Shown one piece after another: positions 15,541 to 24,052 of a stretch of 64,000 nucleotides of DNA. The stretch lies in contig NZ_JAMBNV010000003.1 of NCBI RefSeq assembly GCF_023715245.1, positions 124,001-188,000 on the forward strand, given 5' to 3'. The DNA is from Sporosarcina luteola (GTDB lineage Bacteria > Bacillota > Bacilli > Bacillales_A > Planococcaceae). A program made the translations under genes and the position numbers. Below the pieces are notes generated by a model. It was not told the origin of the DNA and searched no databases. It worked only from the letters and a program-made list of their open reading frames with translations. The stretch's first letter is position 1; the number at the start of each line of letters is the position of its first letter.

Positions 15541-17007
15541 TCAATCTGCCGAACCATCAAATTTCTTTACCCATTCCTGATCATTCCAAATATCCGGGTT
15601 GTCGATTGTTTCATTCTCTCCACGCACGATAAAGTCATACGTATCTTTTCCACCCGTATACCAATCAACGATGACTAACTTGCCGTTGACATTTCGGACG
15701 AGAAATTCGGTTGCTTCACCATAACCGCCTACATCCTTATTGACCATTACAGGTACGTGCAAATAGAGAAAACCTCCATTCGCATCTTCAGTATTTTTCG
15801 CTTCCCAATCCCCAATTTCAACATCTTTCACCGGATCATTAAAGCCTCCATATCGATCATGTTCGGATTGAACCTTCTTATTTATATACTGCTTAAGGTT
15901 TTCGTTTTCAATGAATGAATCCAAGTCAATATCAGAGCCATTCCAGACAGCTTTATAATAGTCCGTCAGCGCGGTCACACACATTTCATAAGCCGTTTCA
16001 ATATCCTTTTCAGAAACTCCCGTTGGATTTTTAGGTGTGAATTCACGCACGGTATTGGTAGAAAGCACTTCCCACTCCGTCACCTTTTCGTAAGGTAATG
16101 AACTGCCACGTGAAGTAACAGGGTAGGAGAGAGTGTCGTAAACAATCCTGATGTCCATGCCGGGCGAAATCTCGTTTGAAGCGTGAGGGATTACAAACCG
16201 GTCGGCGGCTCCATTTATGATCAACTTTTCCTTTTTCGATGGAGCGTCCTCTACGAATCCTTGCGTGATAAGGACTTGCTCACCATCGATAGCGGCGACT
16301 GTCCCTTCAAGCTCTTCGTAATTGACGGACAGATCGAAAGGGGGAATCGCCTTTTGTTCCATGAAATTGGCAATGGCATGCTCGTGTTTATTCTGGAATG
16401 AACCGAGCACTTCACCTTTTGTTATAGGTTTTTCCTGTGGATGGCGAACAAGCCATTCTTCGGCTTTGTCATATCGGTAAGTCCATTTTAAAATTACATT
16501 GAAATATTCGTCATAGGAGATTCCGAAATTCCTTTCCTGTGTTTGGAGAATTGTCTTCTTTTTCTCTTCATCTTCTTTGTCCAGTTCCGCATAAAAAGTA
16601 TCCCGCTGTTCCGCCACGGTTTTTTCGATTGCTTCTATGTCTTCCGAGTAGCCCATCGTTTTGGCATAATCAATTAAAGCGTCAATTTGCAGTATGTTTC
16701 GCAAAACCGCTTGCTTCGTCTCGTTCGTGGCGTCCTCTTCATTGCCGTTCGACTCTGACCGTAGCATGTGATCATAAATTAATTCATTAACTTCATATTC
16801 ATCTTGATCCGCGGTGGAGATACCGTCCTTCAGCACGTTGAATGCAAAAAACAGGACCGTTGCGGCGACAATGGCAGTCGCTGCCACTGGGAAGGGATTT
16901 CTTTTCTTTTGCCTACGTTTTCCGGAGAGGACTCTTCGTTTCACATCTTCCACATCTTCTGAATTAATTCCGGACACAGCATCTAGACTCTTCTTCACTT
17001 CATTCAT
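15541..17007 (-). CDS. Membrane-anchored protein, probable anti-sigma partner of the ECF sigma factor
   Basis: A 488-residue protein with a basic cytoplasmic N-terminus of about 40 residues, one transmembrane segment (FPVAATAIVAATVLFFAFNV, residues about 38-57) and a large extracytoplasmic domain with no Cys. The start at 17007 follows GGGAGGTG and overlaps the sigma gene end by eight bases, a coupling typical of ECF sigma/anti-sigma pairs. The extracytoplasmic part shows no family I recognise; its C-terminal third (from about ETAYEMCVTALTDYYKAVW) resembles small NTF2-like folds only loosely. The anti-sigma role is inferred from context and topology. Terminator present downstream. Confidence 0.6.
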   Translation of the reverse strand: MNEVKKSLDAVSGINSEDVEDVKRRVLSGKRRQKKRNPFPVAATAIVAATVLFFAFNVLKDGISTADQDEYEVNELIYDHMLRSESNGNEEDATNETKQAVLRNILQIDALIDYAKTMGYSEDIEAIEKTVAEQRDTFYAELDKEDEEKKKTILQTQERNFGISYDEYFNVILKWTYRYDKAEEWLVRHPQEKPITKGEVLGSFQNKHEHAIANFMEQKAIPPFDLSVNYEELEGTVAAIDGEQVLITQGFVEDAPSKKEKLIINGAADRFVIPHASNEISPGMDIRIVYDTLSYPVTSRGSSLPYEKVTEWEVLSTNTVREFTPKNPTGVSEKDIETAYEMCVTALTDYYKAVWNGSDIDLDSFIENENLKQYINKKVQSEHDRYGGFNDPVKDVEIGDWEAKNTEDANGGFLYLHVPVMVNKDVGGYGEATEFLVRNVNGKLVIVDWYTGGKDTYDFIVRGENETIDNPDIWNDQEWVKKFDGSAD

Positions 17008-17515
17008 TAGATAGCACCTCCCAATCACCGGTTTTCAGTTTTTCCTTCAATATCTTCCGCGCCTTCACCATTCGTGCCTTCACCGTGTTTTCGGATAGCT
17101 CCAAAAAAGCGGCGATTTCCCTGATCTTGTATTCTTCGTAGTAATAAAAAATGATAATTTCCCGGTACTTCATAGGTAACTTCAATATAGTAATGGCGAG
17201 TTCCGATCGCTCTTCATTCAAAATAACAGGGTCCTGTTGTATATGTATCGTTTCCACCCAATCCTGCGTGAACAGCAAATTCCGGAATGACCAGCTCCGC
17301 AGATGGTCCTTGCAGCGGTTGACGGTCAACTTGGTAAGATACGCACGCAGTGTCCCTCGTTCCTCATAATTCGCTGACGTATAAAAGGAAATGAACACGT
17401 CTTGGACGATATCCTTCGCCATCTCACGGTCCCGCAAATAGAAGAAAGCCATCCTCAATAGGTGTTCACCATGCGCATCCATGATCGCTTCCAATTCTCC
17501 CTGGTCCATTGTCAT
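17000..17515 (-). CDS. ECF-type RNA polymerase sigma factor
   Basis: A 171-residue sigma-70 family protein with only regions 2 and 4. Region 2 is FYLRDREMAKDIVQDVFISFY followed by LRAYLTKLTVNRCKDHLRSW; region 4 is LPMKYREIIIFYYYEEYKIREIAAFLELSENTVKARMVKARKILKE, a typical helix-turn-helix. The start is taken as the ATG at 17515, about seven bases after GAGG; GTG 17518 and ATG 17509 are alternatives. It is the first gene of a two-gene operon with a membrane-anchored partner, so it probably answers an envelope signal. Confidence 0.9.
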   Translation of the reverse strand: MTMDQGELEAIMDAHGEHLLRMAFFYLRDREMAKDIVQDVFISFYTSANYEERGTLRAYLTKLTVNRCKDHLRSWSFRNLLFTQDWVETIHIQQDPVILNEERSELAITILKLPMKYREIIIFYYYEEYKIREIAAFLELSENTVKARMVKARKILKEKLKTGDWEVLSNE

Positions 17516-17533
17516 CACCGCCTCTTCATAATA

Positions 17534-17562
17534 GTAACGGAGCTCGAGAGGGAATGGTTGTT
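17534..17562 (-). promoter_or_regulatory. Candidate ECF-autoregulated promoter
   Basis: On the minus strand AACAACC is followed after 16 bp by CGTTAC, resembling ECF promoters (AAC at -35 and CGT at -10). It would start transcription about 15 nt before the sigma gene. Weak by itself; supported only by position. Confidence 0.35.
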
Positions 17563-17678
17563 GTTTTTGCTATTACTCAGAAATTTAAAGGATGCGCCAT
17601 GGTGTTATATGGTAAAATTGACGCAAAAGAATTAGTAGAGGGATAACTAATGTTTGCTCAAGTTGGGGGAAATGAAAG

Positions 17679-18224
17679 ATGATCAATATAACGGGCATAT
17701 TATTTTTGTTTCTTTGTTTCCGAATTTTCCGGTTATTAATTAGAATGAAACAACCTGTCATTTTCCCAGTCACGGAGGAAGACTTGCAAGAGATTCGAAT
17801 ACAGCCGAAAAAATCAGTCGAGCTGCCGATTATTAATCAACAAAAAACCGGTCTTCTATGGCTGGGTCTCACGCTACTGTTTCTACTCATTCTTGTAGTT
17901 TTTGATCTACTCAGCACTAGTAAGGATTTGTCTTACGCCGTCATCCCTCTCCTTGTATTATTCACTTTCAATCAAGTTTGGAATCTATTTGCGATTGTGG
18001 AAAACGGGGTGTTATGTGGGGGCAGGTTTGTGTCATGGAAGAACATTCAATCGTATCATTTCGAGGGAATTGATCAGAACCACCGTTTTTACGGGTATTC
18101 CCCGGAAGTGAATAGCGGGTATGAACTGTGGATTACAACGAAGTTCTCTGAAGTCAGCTGTATTGTTACGTCTGAAGCGGTGAAGGAGAAATTAGCAGGT
18201 ATACTGGATGGTCATGTATCGTAA
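17679..18224 (+). CDS. Hypothetical membrane protein with C-terminal soluble domain
   Basis: A 181-residue protein. It has an N-terminal hydrophobic segment (ITGILFLFLCFRIFRLLI), a pair of central transmembrane helices (about 60-105) and a soluble C-terminus starting VENGVLCGGRFVSWKNIQSYHFEG. The last part resembles the PH-like DUF5673-type domain found in Bacillus membrane proteins, an assignment I hold loosely. Divergent from the ECF sigma gene. A strong terminator follows. Confidence 0.6.
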   Translation: MINITGILFLFLCFRIFRLLIRMKQPVIFPVTEEDLQEIRIQPKKSVELPIINQQKTGLLWLGLTLLFLLILVVFDLLSTSKDLSYAVIPLLVLFTFNQVWNLFAIVENGVLCGGRFVSWKNIQSYHFEGIDQNHRFYGYSPEVNSGYELWITTKFSEVSCIVTSEAVKEKLAGILDGHVS

Positions 18225-18233
18225 CCGCAAAAA

Positions 18234-18279
18234 AATAATCCATCCTTGAGTGTAAGCTCATAAGGGATGGATTATTTTA
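18234..18279. terminator. Terminator between convergent genes
   Basis: AATAATCCATCC pairs perfectly with GGATGGATTATT around a 17-base loop, followed by TTATTT. Serves the gene ending at 18224 and can act for the minus-strand lipoprotein at 18298. Confidence 0.8.
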
Positions 18280-18297
18280 TTTGCTATGCCACCGCAG

Positions 18298-18849
18298 TTA
18301 CTCCAGCCCTCCGCTAATTAAACTCCTCAATAATTGCTTGTCGCCGAGGTATGACATTTTAGCGATTTTATTGTCGCGCATAATGGCAACGCCTGTTATT
18401 TCAATCGCCGTTTTCTCCCCGTCTTTATTGACATAATCAAGATCGACGGTGAAGTTATAATTTGTTGGTGTCACTTCGTTCTGCTCCACGTTGACATCGT
18501 TCACCTTCAATTGATATCCGTATCTGTCGGCTACTGTATGGAAGATGTCGAACTCACCCGTTCGAGTGTATAAATCGAATGTGCTTTCAGTAAAGTAAGG
18601 GGCGTATGTTTCCTTTAAATACGCATTATATTGTTCGAATCCTTTCTCCGTGTCCTCTATATTATCCGAGAAGTAATTCTTGAAGATCGCTTTTTCATTA
18701 GGTGCATTCATCTGCAGTTCAACGACGGTTTTGACTGTTTCCTTAATTTTATCTTGTTCATTTGACTTCGAACAACCTGCACAGATTAGACAAATTACAC
18801 TTAGACATATAGCTATCCCTGTCTTCCAACGAGAATTCTTTTTCTTCAT
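18298..18849 (-). CDS. Lipoprotein, paralogue of the protein at 41850
   Basis: A 183-residue exported lipoprotein with signal ending CLICAGC. The mature part runs TVVELQMNAPNEKAIFKNYF, APYFTEST, then VEQNEVTPTNYNFTVDLDY. The same segments occur in the lipoprotein at 41850-42404, so the two are paralogues about 23 kb apart. The fold looks NTF2-like (short alpha/beta domain), function unknown. The ribosome binding site is GAGGTGAG. Not linked to neighbours in an operon. Confidence 0.75.
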   Translation of the reverse strand: MKKKNSRWKTGIAICLSVICLICAGCSKSNEQDKIKETVKTVVELQMNAPNEKAIFKNYFSDNIEDTEKGFEQYNAYLKETYAPYFTESTFDLYTRTGEFDIFHTVADRYGYQLKVNDVNVEQNEVTPTNYNFTVDLDYVNKDGEKTAIEITGVAIMRDNKIAKMSYLGDKQLLRSLISGGLE

Positions 18850-18946
18850 GTTCTCACCTCGTACATTCGCATTTTCAGTTCATTACTTATACGGATTGCG
18901 GGCGATAAACGATTCGTTTTATACTATTTTGGCTGTGTAGGATTTT

Positions 18947-19085
18947 TATCGGTCACTTTTAGATAGTTATCGGTCATATCAGGGAAGTTATCGATCAATT
19001 CAAAAGAGTTATCGATCATTTCCAGTGAGTTATCGGTCAATTTCACAATTTTATTGTCATTTTGTGACCTTTGACCTATCAAATA
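18947..19085. repeat. 21-bp tandem repeat array, copy 2
   Basis: Units beginning TATCGGTCA or TATCGATCA at 18947, 18968, 18989, 19010 and 19031, then TATTGTCATTTTGTGA at 19052, all 21 bp apart. The tail TTTGACCTATC matches the tails of the arrays at 12440 and 40260. On the minus strand the array is open and reads as repeated (E)MIDN heptads. Confidence 0.85.
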
Positions 19086-19171
19086 TGGCCCTCAAATAAC
19101 CCAGATGATTTTTCAGAAACCTTTGAAGCTATTCCTAGGGTTCTCCGTCTGCTTCGGCTCACCCACACAAT

Positions 19172-19196
19172 GTTTGAAGTTTTTTTAAATGGGTAT
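19172..19196 (+). promoter_or_regulatory. Candidate sigma-B promoter of the BCCT transporter gene
   Basis: GTTTGA at 19172 and GGGTAT at 19191 are spaced 13 bp apart, matching the Bacillus sigma-B consensus GTTTAA-N12-14-GGGTAT in 11 of 12 positions. TATAAT at 19194 could also serve sigma-A but has no good -35 at 17 bp. Control by general stress fits an osmolyte transporter. Confidence 0.6.
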
Positions 19197-19218
19197 AATT
19201 GAATGCTGAATCTTTGTT

Positions 19219-19263
19219 AGCCGTCTATGACGATTTTCTAAATCGGATAGGCGGCTCGTTTTA
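19219..19263 (+). terminator. Hairpin in the BCCT leader (terminator or attenuator)
   Basis: AGCCGTCTAT pairs with ATAGGCGGCT and encloses GATTT/AAATC, followed by CGTTTTAT. It starts only about 13 bases after the predicted transcription start, so it sits in the 5' leader and may attenuate. Confidence 0.5.
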
Positions 19264-19386
19264 TAGTGTTTAATGTATAGCTGGGAAGTCTGGTTCTCAT
19301 GCTATGGAGGGGGAGATACCATTGATATGATTTATGAAATACTTTGAAGGTATGAGTAGTGGAAATTGGAGAGAGGGGAATTTTTT

Positions 19387-20859
19387 TTGCATATTACTAG
19401 GGTGTTTTGGTATGCAGTCGTTATTTGTATAGCGATTGTGCTTTGGGGTTCAATTGCCCCGACGAATTTGAACGATTTGACTGTAGTTGCAACCACATTT
19501 ATTTATGATCACTTTGCATGGTTTTACATATTTGTCATTGTTGCGATGATTAGTTTTTGCATATATATTATGTTTTCGCGTTTTGGCAAAGTTACATTAG
19601 GAAAACAAAATGAGAAGCCTGAATTTAGTTTGCTTGCATGGTTTGCCATGCTGTTCAGCGCGGGTATGGGCATTGGATTGGTGTTCTTTACAACAGCGGA
19701 AACCATTTCGCATGCTTTCATCAGTTCGCCGAATGCAACACCAGGGTCTGATCAGGCAATCATTGAATCGCTTCAATACGCGATGTTTCACTGGGGCCTT
19801 CATGGCTGGGGGCTGTACAGCATTGTAGCACTCGTACTCGCTTACTTTAAATTTCGGGTTGGCGCTCCCGGGTTGATCAGTGCGACGCTTGAGCCGTTGT
19901 TCGGCAAGAAAATCATGCGGGGCACAGTTGGACATATCGTAGATACGCTTGCAGTTTTTGCGACTGTTGTAGGTGTCGCATCCACACTCGGTTTCGGTTC
20001 AGCGCAAATTAATAGCGGGTTGACGTATCTGTTTGACGCCCCTAAAACGTTTTGGTTTCAGTTGATCATTTTACTCATCGCGACGGTATTATTTATCTTA
20101 TCCGCATGGTCGGGTATTGGACGGGGCATCAAATACTTAAGTACCATCAATATTGTCGTTGGATTTATCCTGTTACTTCTCTTGTTTATTGTCGGCCCGT
20201 CCATGTATATTTTAAATCTATTTACAACTTCAATCGGTAAATATGCAGGGAACTTCATTGAAATGAGTTTTGAGCTTAAGCCGTTGAATGGCGATCAGCG
20301 ACAGTGGATTAATGAATGGACGATTTTCTATTGGGCATGGTGGATTTCCTGGGCGCCATTTGTAGGCATGTTCATTGCACGTGTTTCAAAAGGCCGGACA
20401 ATAAGAGAATTTGTCGCAGGCGTATTGCTTGCGCCGACACTTGTGACATTCATCTTCTTTGCCGTTTTTGGCGGCTCGGCATTATATCTAGAGCAAAACG
20501 GGATTGCCAAGCTGTCCGCATTAGTGACAGAAACGGTGACATTCGGCATGTATGAGCATTATCCACTTGGAACGATCCTGTCCTTGATTACCGTGTTTGT
20601 CATTGCCGTATTTTTTATAACGTCTGCGGATTCGGCAACATTTGTACTCGGCATGTTCAGTACAGGTGGACAACTGAATCCTTCGAATGTTGTCAAGATC
20701 ATTTGGGGGCTCACATTATCAGCAATGGCGGCCATTGTCATGTATTCCGGAGGCATTAAAGGCTTTCAAAACATGCTTATCATATCGGCGTTACCTCTCT
20801 CCCTTATTATCATTTTAATGGTCGTATCCTTTTATAAAGTCATACAACAAAAAGAGTGA
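19387..20859 (+). CDS. BCCT family betaine/carnitine/choline transporter
   Basis: A 490-residue, 12-helix secondary transporter for trimethylammonium osmolytes. The substrate-site signature GMGIGLVFF and the Trp box WAWWISWAPFVGMFIARVSKGRTIREF are intact, and STLGFGSAQINSGLTYL follows helix 4. Gly-Met-Gly-Ile-Gly (rather than GMGIGR variants) fits H+ or Na+-coupled uptake. The start is a TTG at 19387, six bases after GAGAGGGGAA; an earlier TTG at 19366 would place that site inside the gene. A candidate sigma-B promoter lies upstream, as for OpuD-type carriers of Bacillus. Works in parallel with the ABC system at 43.8-46.2 kb. Confidence 0.92.
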   Translation: MHITRVFWYAVVICIAIVLWGSIAPTNLNDLTVVATTFIYDHFAWFYIFVIVAMISFCIYIMFSRFGKVTLGKQNEKPEFSLLAWFAMLFSAGMGIGLVFFTTAETISHAFISSPNATPGSDQAIIESLQYAMFHWGLHGWGLYSIVALVLAYFKFRVGAPGLISATLEPLFGKKIMRGTVGHIVDTLAVFATVVGVASTLGFGSAQINSGLTYLFDAPKTFWFQLIILLIATVLFILSAWSGIGRGIKYLSTINIVVGFILLLLLFIVGPSMYILNLFTTSIGKYAGNFIEMSFELKPLNGDQRQWINEWTIFYWAWWISWAPFVGMFIARVSKGRTIREFVAGVLLAPTLVTFIFFAVFGGSALYLEQNGIAKLSALVTETVTFGMYEHYPLGTILSLITVFVIAVFFITSADSATFVLGMFSTGGQLNPSNVVKIIWGLTLSAMAAIVMYSGGIKGFQNMLIISALPLSLIIILMVVSFYKVIQQKE

Positions 20860-20907
20860 ACGGAGAAACGTAGCAACAAACTAGAAAAAATATAAGGTGG
20901 GGTCGTA

Positions 20908-21567
20908 GTGAATTTATTAAACGTTAGAAGAGGACAATTTGTTTATTATCAAAATAAACTGCATAAAGTGTACTCTGTAAACCCATTTTTCAGGAAATCC
21001 GTGCATCTGATCCGGCTTGAAGATATGGAACAGCAGCTCGTAACTGCAAGAGAAATTACATTGTATAGACCGAAGCATTTGGATAGTTTCACGTTCAATT
21101 ATCAACGTTATACGCTTCACAAAGAAGTGAGGGCAAAAGTCGGTGATTATATTTTAATCATCAATCCTAAACCTGACTCCATTGACCATCACCATCTTCA
21201 CGCGATTGAAACTGTATCATCAATAGAAGCGAACGGTGTGATTAGCAATAGATCGAATGGAATCAGACATAGCGAGTATTGGGTAATGGTGCCGGGGCTG
21301 GAAGAGGGGGCAACAATCATTGATCGGGCACAGCCTGACGGGAATGAACCAACCGCACAGGCGAAGGTGGAGGAACACCATCCACTCCCGATCCATATAC
21401 CAAAAATCGGCGATGTATACCAAAAAAATAATAGTGATCCCGTCGTCCTCGCAATGGTCGTTGCCATTAAAGGGGAGACCGTCTATTTAGGTGGGGATAT
21501 TGAAGTCCATATTGATAAATTAACGAAAAGCGGTGTGTGGAGCCTACAGACACAGGTGCCTTTATAA
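20908..21567 (+). CDS. Hypothetical cytoplasmic protein
   Basis: A 219-residue soluble protein of beta-rich composition: RRGQFVYYQNKLHKVYSV and later IPKIGDVYQKNN and VVAIKGETVYLGG look like repeated small barrels (KOW/SH3-like by eye). No signal peptide or membrane segment. The start is a GTG at 20908 after AAGGTGGGG. It follows the BCCT gene by 48 bp on the same strand and may be co-transcribed. I do not recognise the family. Confidence 0.6.
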   Translation: MNLLNVRRGQFVYYQNKLHKVYSVNPFFRKSVHLIRLEDMEQQLVTAREITLYRPKHLDSFTFNYQRYTLHKEVRAKVGDYILIINPKPDSIDHHHLHAIETVSSIEANGVISNRSNGIRHSEYWVMVPGLEEGATIIDRAQPDGNEPTAQAKVEEHHPLPIHIPKIGDVYQKNNSDPVVLAMVVAIKGETVYLGGDIEVHIDKLTKSGVWSLQTQVPL

Positions 21568-21578
21568 AATGAGGGCAC

Positions 21579-21725
21579 GGTGCCTGTGTAAGACACTATT
21601 CAGTAAATACACTACAATTGCATAAATGTAATTTGTGAAATCAGTAGTATTAGCGTTTAGGTGGACTGCTGTTGTATTTTTATTAAAATACATGAATTGT
21701 CATAAATGCACCACGCACAGGCACC
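21579..21725 (+). repeat. 147-bp nested-palindrome element, copy A
   Basis: Begins GGTGCCTGTG 12 bp after the stop codon at 21567 and ends CACAGGCACC. Internal landmarks of the family are ACTACAATTGCATA on the left and GAATTGTCATAAATG on the right, with a weakly paired core (CAGTAGT/ACTGCTG followed by a T-rich run). Confidence 0.85.
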
Positions 21726-21800
21726 CACACAATTCCCACACAATTTACAAGGGTTTGCGGAAGCGCTGTATAGTTGTCCTTGGCAGGGAGGAGACTATTC

Positions 21801-21827
21801 ATGTCTTTTCAATTATGGATGAGTTGA
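21801..21827 (+). CDS. Possible eight-codon leader peptide ahead of uvsE
   Basis: ATG at 21801 lies six bases after a strong AGGGAGGAGA site and opens a frame reading MSFQLWMS before TGA. That stop overlaps the ribosome binding site of uvsE, whose ATG follows nine bases later. The arrangement would couple translation. It may be a chance ORF. Confidence 0.35.
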   Translation: MSFQLWMS

Positions 21828-21835
21828 GGTGCAAT

Positions 21836-22801
21836 ATGACAATTGTACGAATGGGATTCGTAGCGATGAGCATGGAACTGAAAAATGCTTCCCCGTCTAA
21901 AACGATGACGTTTACGCAGTTCCAAAAACAAGAAGACCGTGAAGCGGCAATCCGCAAATTGGAACGGATTGCACTGGAGAATTTGGAGAATACACATCGG
22001 ATCCTAAAACATAACCACTTTAATGAAGTCCATTTTTATCGTTTCAGCTCCAAACTGATTCCGTTAGCGGACCATGCAGAGCTTGCCGGATGGGATTATA
22101 TGCAGCCGCTGAAAGGGAAGCTGGCTGAAATTGGGGGCTTTGTGAAAGAGCATGGGATGAGAGTCGATTTTCATCCTGACCACTTTGTCGTTTTAAATTC
22201 CCCGAATCGAGACGTATTGATCAATTCGGTAAAAAACTTAAAGATGCATTATTTACTCTTAAAAGGAATGAAGATAGATCCCACTCATCGCTGTGTCCTC
22301 CATGTCGGGGGCAATTACAAAGACACTGAAAAATCATTAGAGCGTTTTGTGGAGCAGTGGGGCGATGTTCCGCTGCCCATTCAACGGATGATTATGCTGG
22401 AAAATGATGATACATCCTTCACCCTCGAGGATACGCTCTATCTCAGCGAGAAACTGGGTGTTCCGCTTGTGTTTGATTATCACCATCATCTGGCCTTTCA
22501 TCGCGATAAAACATGGGAAGATAAATGGGACCGCGTAGTTGATACATGGAAGGCGTCCCCTCTGCCGATCAAAATGCATATTTCCAGTCCGAAAAGCGAG
22601 GACAAATTCCGTCACCATTCGGATTACGTGGATGTGGACATGTTTTTCAGGTTTCTAGATGAAATCAAAGGTTCCGTCCCGCAAATTGATTGTATGATCG
22701 AGGCAAAACAGAAGGATGAAGCTCTTTTTACGTTAATCAAACAGATTAAAGATAGGGCAAACGTTGAAATGATAGATGGCTCGTCTTTTTATCTGAAGTA
22801 A
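21836..22801 (+). CDS. uvsE: UV damage endonuclease
   Basis: A 321-residue TIM-barrel endonuclease that incises DNA 5' to UV photoproducts and other lesions. The N-terminal VRMGFVAMSMELKNASPSKTM and the metal-ligand segments VDFHPDHFV, HVGGNYKD, LENDD, DYHHHLAFH, KMHISSP and MIEAKQKD match UvsE/UvdE. The start is the ATG at 21836 behind TGAGGTG; the frame is open further upstream but that part crosses the repeat element and is not gene. Length is typical for bacterial UvsE (about 310). Followed by a very stable terminator. Confidence 0.93.
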   Translation: MTIVRMGFVAMSMELKNASPSKTMTFTQFQKQEDREAAIRKLERIALENLENTHRILKHNHFNEVHFYRFSSKLIPLADHAELAGWDYMQPLKGKLAEIGGFVKEHGMRVDFHPDHFVVLNSPNRDVLINSVKNLKMHYLLLKGMKIDPTHRCVLHVGGNYKDTEKSLERFVEQWGDVPLPIQRMIMLENDDTSFTLEDTLYLSEKLGVPLVFDYHHHLAFHRDKTWEDKWDRVVDTWKASPLPIKMHISSPKSEDKFRHHSDYVDVDMFFRFLDEIKGSVPQIDCMIEAKQKDEALFTLIKQIKDRANVEMIDGSSFYLK

Positions 22802-22856
22802 AACCGCGAAAGTATTTTTGGCAAAGGGTTATCATCTGCCAATCGCATATTAGATT

Positions 22857-22905
22857 ACAACTACCTGCACGGGGGGCATCCCCCATGCAGGTAGTTGTTT
22901 TTGTT
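22857..22905. terminator. Very stable terminator between uvsE and the racemase gene
   Basis: ACAACTACCTGCA pairs with TGCAGGTAGTTGT and encloses GGGGG/CCCCC, followed by TTTTGTT. It lies between convergent genes and can stop both. Confidence 0.85.
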
Positions 22906-24052
22906 AGGAAGGGATCGGGTGGGAAGATTCAGCGGACGTAATCGTTTCCCTGCTTGTCAGCACCTTCTTCAGTTTCTCCTGATCTACTTCATAGCCTATT
23001 CCATTACCGGACGGGACAAGGATGATGCCGTGGTCCATTGTGATTTCCGGAGTGACAATGTCTTCTTCCCAGTAGTGGGAGGAGGGCGCTGTGTCTCCTG
23101 GTATCGTGAAGTTCTGGAGTGTCGTCAATTGGATGTTGTGCGCACGTCCTACACCCGTTTCGAGCATACCCCCGCACCAGACCGGAATATCATTGGCTTT
23201 GCACAGGTCGTGGATCCGTTTCGACTCCGTCAGTCCGCCGACCCGTCCGATCTTAATATTGATGATTTTACAGCTGCCGAGCTCGATCGCCTTTCGTGTG
23301 TCCTCCAATGAATGAATGCTTTCGTCCAGACAGATCGGCGTACTGATTTGTTTCTGCAAAGTGGCATGATCAATGATATCGTCATGGGCGAGCGGCTGCT
23401 CAATCATGATCAGATTGTATTGATCTAATTTTTTCAATCGGTCGGTATCAGCCAGTGTATAGGCGGAATTGGCGTCTGCCATAAGTGGAATATTGGGAAA
23501 CGCTTCGCGGACTGCAGCAATATAATCAAGATCAGCGCCGGGTTTGATTTTCACTTTGATTTTGCGGAAGCCCTCATCTACATACTGGCGGACCTTATCG
23601 ACCAGCGCGTCCGGGTCTTTTTGGATTCCGATGCTCTTCCCGACCTCTATTTCATTCTTTGTTCCACCGAGAAGTTCAGCGATGGACTTTCCGTTTTTCT
23701 TTGCAAATACATCCCATATAGCTGTTTCAATAGCGGATTTTGCAATGTTATTGCGACGGACGAATTGCAGCATGTCATGTACGTCTTCAGCATGCTTGAT
23801 TTCCTTGTGAATCAATCGGGGGATGAGAAATTCCTTCAGCATATACACAGTCGTCGCTGTTGTTTCCTCGTTGTAATAGGGCTCGTTGCTTGTTACGGTT
23901 TCTCCCCAACCTGACATCCCGGATTCGTCGATCACTTCCACTAAGCAGACATCCTTATGTTGCATCGTACCAAAGCTTGTCGTGAACGGTGCAGTGAGAG
24001 AGACGTTGATATGATGGAGAACAACTTCTTTTATGGTTATGGATTTCATCAT
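22904..24052 (-). CDS. Enolase-superfamily enzyme, N-acylamino acid racemase / o-succinylbenzoate synthase type
   Basis: A 382-residue member of the muconate-lactonising subgroup. The catalytic KxK is KVKIKPG, metal ligands lie in DANSAYT, EQPL and DESIH, and the second catalytic Lys is in IINIKIGRVGG; the C-terminal GMLETGVGRAHN completes the barrel. These features fit the NSAAR/MenC family. No other menaquinone gene is nearby, while the next gene on the strand is an amidohydrolase, so racemisation of N-acylated amino acids is more likely than OSB synthesis; a dipeptide epimerase is a third option. The start overlaps nothing but directly follows the amidohydrolase stop. Confidence 0.85.
   Translation of the reverse strand: MMKSITIKEVVLHHINVSLTAPFTTSFGTMQHKDVCLVEVIDESGMSGWGETVTSNEPYYNEETTATTVYMLKEFLIPRLIHKEIKHAEDVHDMLQFVRRNNIAKSAIETAIWDVFAKKNGKSIAELLGGTKNEIEVGKSIGIQKDPDALVDKVRQYVDEGFRKIKVKIKPGADLDYIAAVREAFPNIPLMADANSAYTLADTDRLKKLDQYNLIMIEQPLAHDDIIDHATLQKQISTPICLDESIHSLEDTRKAIELGSCKIINIKIGRVGGLTESKRIHDLCKANDIPVWCGGMLETGVGRAHNIQLTTLQNFTIPGDTAPSSHYWEEDIVTPEITMDHGIILVPSGNGIGYEVDQEKLKKVLTSRETITSAESSHPIPS

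Noticed and set aside
21635..21835. N-terminal extension of UvsE by 67 residues
   Set aside because: The extension passes through repeat element A; the family start VRMGFVAMSM and a ribosome binding site mark the ATG at 21836.
22904..24052. Naming the enolase-superfamily gene menC
   Set aside because: The family contains both functions, and no other menaquinone gene is nearby; the context favours N-acylamino acid metabolism.
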